Below, piece by piece: positions 57,320 to 64,000 of a stretch of 64,000 nucleotides of DNA. The stretch lies in the NCBI RefSeq assembly GCF_019393635.1, contig NC_057861.1, positions 172,765,577 through 172,829,576 of the forward strand, read 5' to 3'. The stretch is from Dromiciops gliroides (taxonomy: Eukaryota > Chordata > Mammalia > Microbiotheria > Microbiotheriidae). The position numbers were made by a program, and so were the translations under genes. Below the pieces are notes generated by a model that saw nothing but the letters and a program-made list of their open reading frames with translations, did no database searches and was not told where the DNA came from. How positions within the stretch are numbered: position 1 is the stretch's first letter; every line of letters begins with the position of its first letter.

Positions 57320-58090
57320 CCACTGCTAGTCTCACACGGTTATTAGGGGGAAGTAATTTAGTAAATGTACTACATCAATGTAAGTTATTAGTATTATGAA
57401 GACTAAACCTGAGTTTAATTAAGTTGGATTTCTATATCCTGAATAACACAGAGCACAGACACTTTATACAACTCCACAATGATTTTTTTTTTTCAAAAGA
57501 AGAAGAAGAAGTTTTAGCAACATGAGAGTCTCTGGATTTCATGAAATGACCTTTATTTTATATTCGAGTTCTCATGTGGAGCTTCTTTAAATGGATGGAA
57601 AGGATGGAAAATCTGGAAAACTGGCTGTTGTGAGCCACAGAAATTATAATACTTTCATTGTTTCCAGAAAGCAAAAACATCCCAGACCAAAAATTAACCT
57701 TACAGGCAGTGAATTGTGTCAGGCTGGTACCCTCGAAGCCTACTCTGCCAAAGCTGAGATGTCTGGAGCTGTGGGTGTGGAGGATGGTGGAAGGCCAGGA
57801 GGGGGGAGAGGGAGGAGGTTTCAATTATTGAAGAATTACATTCCTGACCTCCCTCTTCCAGGAACTGAGATTTATTCATTAATTGTTGCTAGGAAGCTAT
57901 ATCTGGAGAGGTCAGAGCTAGGGGTCCTTAGTTCTAGTCTTGTGATAGAACTTTGGGTAAATTTATTTGTTTGATAATTACTCCACCTGTCAGATAGGGA
58001 TAATAATATTCATTCCAAGGTAAGGTTGAAATGCAGTGAGATTCACAGATGGAAATTTCCAGATGTTATATATTAGTTTACTGTTTCACT
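57320..58090. other. intergenic sequence, nothing recognised
   Basis: A 127-codon plus frame (57591-57974) has no family features; an agaagaag run lies near 57,500. Confidence 0.4.
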
Positions 58091-58240
58091 GGGTTAGTAA
58101 CTTCTATTCCTATAACAAAATATGGTTTACAAGGAGCTTTCTTCACATGAGATACCTAGCACAACTGTTATCCCATTTTATAGAAGCAGAAACTGAGCAC
58201 CCCAGAGCTTAAGCAATTGGGCCCTGGTAACATTGTTTTT

Positions 58241-58398
58241 GTGTGTGTGTTTTTTTTTTTGGTGGGGGTAAGGGGGGTTAAGTGACTTGCCCAGGATCAC
58301 ACAGCTAGTAAGAGTCAAGTGTCTGAGGCCGGATTTGAACTCAGGTACTCCTGAATCAGGGCCTGTGCTTTATCCACTGCACCACCTAGCTGCCCCCC
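58241..58398 (-). mobile_element. WSINE1-like SINE (first of a pair)
   Basis: Reverse copy of the 'tgaatc' subtype, between target repeats ctggtaacattgttttt (58,224) and ctggtaacactgtttt (58,399). Confidence 0.9.
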
Positions 58399-58414
58399 CT
58401 GGTAACACTGTTTT

Positions 58415-58570
58415 TTTTGTTTTGTTTTGTTTTTAGTGAGGCAATTGGGGTTAAGTGACTTGCCCAGGGTCACACAGCTAGTAAGTGTTAAGTGTCTGAG
58501 GCCGGATTTGAACTCAGGTACTCCTGACTCCAGGGCCGGTGCTCTATCCATTGCTCCATCTAGCTGCCCC
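58415..58570 (-). mobile_element. WSINE1-like SINE (second of a pair)
   Basis: Reverse copy of the 'tgactccagggccgg' subtype, between target repeats at 58,399 and ggtaacactgtt at 58,571. Confidence 0.9.
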
Positions 58571-58844
58571 GGTAACACTGTTAATAATTGTTAGAGCCAA
58601 GATTCAAGCCCAAGTCTCTTGATTCTTTCTGGTTCCTTTCTACTATACCAGGAAAATATTTTCTTTGCTTTTTGTGGCTTGAAAGTTTATTTTTTTTCAA
58701 CTAATAAGCATTTATTTTCTCTTCCTTCCACAGGCCTCCCCCCCCCCCAAAAAAAAAAGAAAAAGAAAACTCTTGTAATAAATATGCATAGTCAAACAAA
58801 CTTCCACATTGGCCATGTCTAAAAATGCATCTTAGGTACCAGGC

Positions 58845-59095
58845 AAACATTTCCTTTTTTTCTGTTTCTTTTAAAAAACTGTTTAATTTTTAATTTATAG
58901 ACTAAAACAAGCATTTCCATAACAGAGTATACTAAAAAGGTGATTGTACATGAAACTGCAAATATGTTACATACAACTTGCTATTCCTTTTAAATAAATA
59001 ATAAAGTTATCATGTAAATTTCCTTTTTTCTTCTCTCTTCTCTTTTATCCCTATCTCTCCCCACCCCCACCCCCCTCCAGATGGCTACCATTCTA
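58845..59095 (-). mobile_element. L1-type 3' end
   Basis: 'acaagcatttccataacaga', 'gattgtacatgaaactgcaa' and 'ccagatggctaccattctag' fit a common marsupial L1 3' UTR in reverse. Family assignment is from memory. Confidence 0.5.
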
Positions 59096-60235
59096 GTTCA
59101 ACAAACATTTATTAGGTGCCTTTTATGTACAGATACTGGGCTAGGCACTTTTGGGGTCATTTTTTTAGTCATGTCCAATTCTTTGTGATTGCTTTTTGGG
59201 GGGTTTTCTTGGCAAAGATACTGGAGTGGTTTGCCATTTCCTTCTCCAGCTTATTTTACAGATGAGGAAACTGAGATGAACAAGGTAAAGTGACTTGCCC
59301 AGGGTCATGCAGATAGTAAGTGTCTGACATCAGATTTGAACTCAGGAAAAGATGTCATTTAACCCTCATTGCCCTGCAAAAACAAAAACAAAACAGCTAG
59401 AGGGAGAGAAAGAGAGAGAGATTGATTCATGGAAAGCTTCATAGTGGAAATGAAGCAGAAGTTGAGTCTTGAAGAAAGATAAACCCTCTAAAGAGGAGAT
59501 GGGAGAATATATTTCAGGCATGCAGGACAGGTTGGGTGCCAAAGGATGGAATGTCAGGTTCATAGAACAGCTAGCAGTCTATTTTGGCAGGAACATAGAG
59601 GGCATGAAGGGCAATAATGTGAGATAAGACTGAAGCCAAATAGTGGAAGAACCTAAATGCCAGACCAAGTTTGTATGTTATCTGAGAATTAGTAGGGAGC
59701 CGCTTTAGGGTTTTGAAGAGCAGAGTCACGTAGTTGGGATTTTTCTATGGTAATATCATTTTGGCAGCTGTATGCAGGACAGCTAAGAGAGGGGAAAAGT
59801 TGTAAGCAGGTAAGACCAAATAAGGGGCTCTGACAGTAGTCCAGGTGAGAAGCAATGAGGATCTGAGCTAGAGAGTGGTTGTAGAAATGGCTGGAAGGGA
59901 GTCAGATCTGAACAATTGTAGTGGAGGTACAATTCACAGTATGAATGAACCACTGATTCACAGGACTTGGCAACTGATTGCATAAAGGGGGTGAGGGAGA
60001 GGGAGAGTCAAAGATAATTCCAAACCAAACAGAAATAGGGAGGTTTTGAGGAGGACTACGTTTAAGAAGAAAGATGATGAATTCGGCTCAAGTCATGTCG
60101 TTGAGCTTGAGATGTGAACAGCAGGGGATGCTACACCAGGGTTCAGATGGTATGAATAGATTTTGGAAACATCTGGGTCAAGATGCTGACTGAAGTCATG
60201 GGAATGGATGGGGTCATTAAAGGACAGAGAAACAC
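59096..60235 (-). repeat. L2 LINE, interrupted
   Basis: 3' end at 59,096-59,155 ('attaggtgccttttatgtac'), resuming after a Mar1 at about 59,400 and running through 'gacagtagtccaggtgagaa' and 'ttgagcttgagatgtgaaca' to 'tgggaatggatggggtcatt'. Confidence 0.72.
59157..59397 (-). mobile_element. Mar1-type SINE fused to a WSINE tail
   Basis: Reverse Mar1 to about 59,346 ('atttgaactcagg') joined to a plus-strand WSINE 3' end ('aaccctcattgccctgcaaa'). Confidence 0.75.
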
Positions 60236-60369
60236 AGCCATCAGGTAGAGTTTATAGGGTTATCTCCAAATTTTAGTGAAGTTTTCGGCTTTGAGCAAAC
60301 AACCCAGGTTGACACTCAAGTTATGAGAAGGATTATCTTTATCATTTGTTTTGGATGTGAGGATTGCTT

Positions 60370-60520
60370 CTCTTAGAGGGAGTGTGGTATGCTGTGATAG
60401 AGTTTCAGAAGATTTGTATTTAAGGTCTGCCCTAACTAGCTGTGACTTTGGGTATTCTAGGCCCCCATTCTCTCATCTAATAAGATGAGGGGGTTGGTCA
60501 CTTCCAGCTTTGTTTGATAA
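60370..60520 (+). repeat. MIR fragment
   Basis: 'ctaactagctgtgactttgg' and 'tctcatctaataagatgagg'. Confidence 0.55.
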
Positions 60521-60545
60521 GACCTCTTGCACTATGTCATTGGAG

Positions 60546-60990
60546 AAGGTAGGTGGTGCATTGAAGGGTGTTAGGCTTGGAGTCAGGAGTACCTGAGTTC
60601 AAATCCAGCCTCAGACACTTGACACGTACTAGCTGTGTGACCTTGGGCAAGTCACTTAACCCCAATTGCCTCACCATTAAAAAAAAAAAAAAAAAAACAA
60701 ACCAAACCAAATCCAACCTCAGATACTTACTAGCTTTGTGACCCTGGGCAAGTCACTTCACCCCAATTGCCTCACCATTAAAAAAAAAAAACAACAAAAA
60801 ACAAACCAAACCAAATCCAACCTCAGATACTTACTAGCTTTGTGACCCTGGGCAAGTCACTTCACCCTGTTTGCCTTAGTTTCTTCATCTGTAAAATGAG
60901 CTGGAGAAGGCAATGGCAAAACACTCTAGTATCTTTGCCGAGAAAACCCCAAATGGTATCTCAAAGAGTCCAATGTGACTGAAGAAAGCT
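60546..60990 (+). mobile_element. WSINE/Mar1 tandem recombinant
   Basis: A WSINE (60,546-60,697) is followed by two copies, 104 bp apart, of a unit starting acaaaccaaaccaaatcc (60,697 and 60,801). The first copy ends like a WSINE (ccaattgcctcaccatta plus A run); the second continues into a Mar1 3' half (gagctggagaaggcaatgg). Confidence 0.85.
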
Positions 60991-62340
60991 CTACAACAAC
61001 AAAAAAACGGAGCTTACATTTGACCAGCTTTGTGGCCTGGAAACTTAAAAAAACTGAATTTAGAGCATTATTAGTAGAATCAACCATAATGTATTTCAAA
61101 CCAAAACAAAACAAACAAAACAAAAATAAGATAATAACTATCTAACAAACTTACAGCACACCCAATACCTCTGAAGTGTACCAACTCCAACTCTGGTCTG
61201 TCTCAGTACAGCCAAGATATACCGAGCATCAGGCTCTGCACAAAAGTTCTGTACAAATGCTTCACAACCTTCTTCTTGTTGCTTTTTAATTTTAATACAT
61301 TTCTTACTATCTTTTGTTCTATCTCATCTTTATTTCTGAATATATTAGGCACTTTTCTATATTAGGCCAAGTGTATCATCCTTTGTAACAAGAAATTTAA
61401 AAAGGAAGAAAAATAACTAGTTTGGAGCTTTTTAACTAGAACAAGAATAGTAAACCCAATTTTTAATGTCATTCTTTGGCAAGCCTATGAAGTCCACACT
61501 AAGTCTATACCCTCTGTGTGTGTGAAAAAGGTTGGGCTGAGACACCAGAATGATAAAACCTCCCAAGTTTATATGATACTTGGGATAGAAGGTGAGGGGA
61601 GAGGGAGCAGTCTGGTTTGGAATTATGTTACAGTAGTTGGGGAGAGAGGTAAGGATGCTAAGAATTTTCTTTTGTCCATCAGAAACCTAGAAAACTTAGG
61701 TTGGTTAAAAAAAGCATGACTATAAGGAAAGATCTTCTGATGACATGCCGAAAGGTCATATGCTATAATTAGAGAATGACTGGATGATTTCTGGGGAGAG
61801 GAGTAACATTTTCTGGGCCAAAAGGTGAGTTTCCAAAGACATAGGGTAGACATAACTGTAGAGGAGTAAGTATAAGGTGATGAACCAAGACTTTATGGTT
61901 GGTGCCCCATGGAATTAGTCTCTTTACTGTGTTGATAAAATCTTTGGTATGTTAGGGCCTGTTTGTGCATAAAGACCTATGTGAAAATAGAATGCAGAAT
62001 AGTGTGAACCAGCTCACCTGACTTTAGTATGTCAGTGTTAAGGAATAATTGCTTAAAAATAGTTTGGGGGCCTAGAAGTTTAAAAGAAACTTCAAATATT
62101 TAACAAAATTTCGATATTATTACCTTTGGTGTTTTTCTTTTCCTTTTCTTTTTCTTGACCAGAAAGTCAGTGGATGCTTTGGGGATTTTTTTTTTCCTAT
62201 CAGAGGTACATAGGAGATAAGGTAGTAAATTTTGGTTAATTTGGCAAATTTTGGTTGGGGGAGGAGTTGTTTATACTTTAGCAACTTTTGGTTTTGATTT
62301 TTGTCTTTAACTTAGGGATAGAGGAATGGGCAGAGGAGTT
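60991..62340. other. intergenic sequence, nothing recognised
   Basis: 1.3 kb without a confident gene or repeat assignment. Confidence 0.45.
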
Positions 62341-62344
62341 AAGT

Positions 62345-62545
62345 GAGTTATTATGGTATAGTGGACGAAACACTGGACATGGAGTCAAAGGACCTGGGCT
62401 CAAATTCTAGTGCTAAAACTTGCTATCTATGTGAGTCTTAACTTTTCCAAGTCTCAATTTCCTCATCTGTAAAATGGGGACGCTGATACTTATACTGGCC
62501 ATGTCATAGAGTTCTTACAGGGAAAATGCTTTGTAAATCTCGACA
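62345..62545 (+). repeat. MIR-type SINE
   Basis: 'tggtatagtggacgaaacac' and 'tttcctcatctgtaaaatgg'. Confidence 0.75.
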
Positions 62546-63086
62546 TGTGAGTTCTTATCAGGGACTGTGGGGCCAACTTTCTTTCCTGAGAATCTCATGA
62601 AATTTAGATAATATGCAAACACTATAGGATCAAAGCAAAAACAAACAAAAGTCCCAACTTTTACATTCTTGGTATCAGATTGAAGGGTAAAACAAAACTG
62701 TGTTACCTGTCAGAACTTTCTTCTTTGGGGAATTTCAAGGCTAGGGTGGAAAGGAAGATCAGGTACAAAATTGTTCACCTGGGCTCTAATTTGCAAGCTG
62801 CTCATGAGGTAAGGGAGAGAGACTCATGATCAGTTTACAGATACTCTAATTTGGCCTTTGCCCAGTTGTCCATTTTCCTTGAGAGCACAACTTTAGGGAA
62901 ATGGGCTGTAACACAAACCAAGATTTTGGTGTTGAAGTGGAAACCATACCCAGAGGGCAGATGATCTTTTTGAGAAAAGAGAAAAAGATAACATTTGAAT
63001 CTCAAAGCTGGAGGCTAGACACAATCCAAGAACCAATACAAAGTGGGTCATTTTGGAAAAAGAAGGGCCACTTTAATAATTCTACA
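62546..63086. other. intergenic sequence, nothing recognised
   Basis: No gene or repeat identified. Confidence 0.4.
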
Positions 63087-63700
63087 TAGAATCTCAATGT
63101 TGGAAGAGATCTCAAAAGTTCTCTAGTCTAACACATACCTGAACAGATATATTCTATTTACATCATTCTCTTTTTAAAAAATATCATTTTAATATTTTTC
63201 CCATTTATATATAAAGATAATTTTCAACATTCATTTTTGTAAGATTTTGAGTTCCAAAATTTTCTCCCTTCCTCCCTTCCCTCTCTCCTCTCAAAGCCAG
63301 CAAGCGATCTGATATAGGTTATACAGTACAATCATGTTAAACATATTTCCACATTAGTCATGTTGTGAGAGAAGAATCAGAACAAAAAGGAAAAACCACA
63401 AGAAAAAAGAAACAAAAGACCAACAACAAAAGTGAAAATAGTATGCTTTGTTCTGTATTCGGATTCCACAGTTCTTTCTCTAGATGTGGAGAGCATTTAC
63501 CATCACGAGTCCTTTGAAATTGTCTTGGATCATTGTATTGCTGAGAAGAGCTAAGTCTATTACAGTGGATCATCACATAATGTTGCTGTTACTGTCCTCT
63601 ACATCAATGGTTATCTAGGTTCTGGTTGAAGACCTCCAGTGTTACAGAACTCATTATCTTATGAGGCAACCTATTCTAATTTTGACAGTTCTAATAATTA
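63087..63700 (-). mobile_element. CR1/L3 fragment split by an L1 3' end
   Basis: CR1 text 'caatgttggaagagatctca' stops near 63,168 and resumes near 63,601 ('ggttgaagacctccagtgtt'). Confidence 0.7.
63172..63600 (-). mobile_element. L1 3' end inserted in CR1
   Basis: 'ttttcaacattcatttttgt' to 'tggatcattgtattgctgag', like 21,517-22,015. tacatca occurs on both sides (about 63,158 and 63,600). Confidence 0.75.
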
Positions 63701-63702
63701 GG

Positions 63703-63928
63703 AGGGCAGCTAGGTGGTGCAGTGGATAGAGTGCCTGGCCTTGAGTCAGGAAGACTCATTTTCCTGAGTTCAAATCTGGCCTCAGACACTTCCTAGCTGT
63801 GAGACCCAGGGCAAGTCTGCTTGGCCTGGAGAAGGAAGTGGCTGACCACTCCAGTATCTTTGTCAAGAAAGCCTCAAATAGGGTAACTCAGAGCAGGACA
63901 TAACTGAAATGACTGAGCAATGAAAAAC
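63703..63928 (+). mobile_element. Mar1-type SINE
   Basis: 'gggcagctaggtggtgcagt' to 'ctgaaatgactgagcaatga'. Confidence 0.9.
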
Positions 63929-64000
63929 CATAGCACAGCAATCCTTCATTTTTTTGGTGGTTTTGTTCTTGTGAAAGAATGCTTTCATAGAATACAAGCA

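Larger units (their letters stand above)
58100..58650 (-). repeat. MIR hosting two WSINEs
   Basis: 'agaagcaaactgagcacccc'-like CORE at left and 'gccaagattcaagcccaagt' at right, interrupted by two SINEs. Confidence 0.55.

Noticed and set aside
57591..57974. 127-codon plus frame in intergenic DNA
   Set aside because: No recognisable domain, no splice or promoter context, composition like the flanks.
61623..61853. minus-strand frame as a possible NEDD9 3' exon
   Set aside because: No NEDD9 C-terminal features; expected synteny alone is not evidence.
1..64000. regularly recurring 'gtgacttgcccagggtcac' segments as a CRISPR-like or regulatory array
   Set aside because: Each is the CORE of a dispersed SINE with its own tail and often its own target duplication; orientation and spacing are irregular.

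Overview
The window is vertebrate nuclear DNA from a marsupial. The main evidence is its dense interspersed repeats: about twenty CORE-SINEs of the marsupial WSINE1 type (head 'ggggcagctaggtgg', CORE 'gtgacttgcccagggtcac'), about eleven longer Mar1-type SINEs ending in 'gactgaaacaactgaacaacaa', a marsupial RTE LINE, ORF1-only half-L1 (HAL1) elements, and much older L2, CR1/L3, MIR and Tigger1 copies. Abundant young WSINE1-like copies lean towards an Australasian marsupial, but that is an inference. There are no operons, CRISPR arrays or prokaryotic signals.

One protein-coding gene is supported: SMIM13 (small integral membrane protein 13), plus strand. A CpG-rich promoter lies at about 1.5-3.3 kb. 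Coding exon 1 (2731-2806, MWQSVGLTLLVIV..., donor GTGAGT) joins coding exon 2 (29381-29577, ...WHLFLSKFKFLREL...) across a 26.6 kb phase-1 intron, giving a 90-residue protein. A long 3' UTR probably runs to tandem AATAAA signals near 33.4 kb and holds one SINE. The promoter has an inverted pair of ZNF143/SBS-like motifs and two CTCF-like cores.

Intron 1 (2.8-29.4 kb) is mostly transposon debris: a hAT MITE, two oppositely oriented Tigger1 remnants, L2, an RTE with a TG microsatellite grown inside its ORF, a decayed L1 carrying several SINEs, HAL1 fragments, and an antisense HAL1 at 24.5-27.2 kb. From 33.4 kb to the end I find no further gene. That part holds a full-length HAL1 (39,064-41,935, 14-bp target duplication) nested in a CR1, an ERV solo LTR (43,910-44,505, 4-bp target duplication) nested in an old antisense L1, a 190-bp TCCC/TTCC microsatellite, another broken HAL1, and many SINEs, some nested or recombined.

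I found no undescribed cellular system. The most interesting observation is that two HAL1 copies share the same SINE-derived module just after the ORF1 stop, so a SINE seems to have been captured by a HAL1 master and amplified with it. Other points worth checking are two SINEs inserted at the same target, a tandem SINE recombinant at 60.5-61.0 kb, and a strong CTCF-like motif at 49,476. Repeat family names come from memory of consensus sequences, not from a search.
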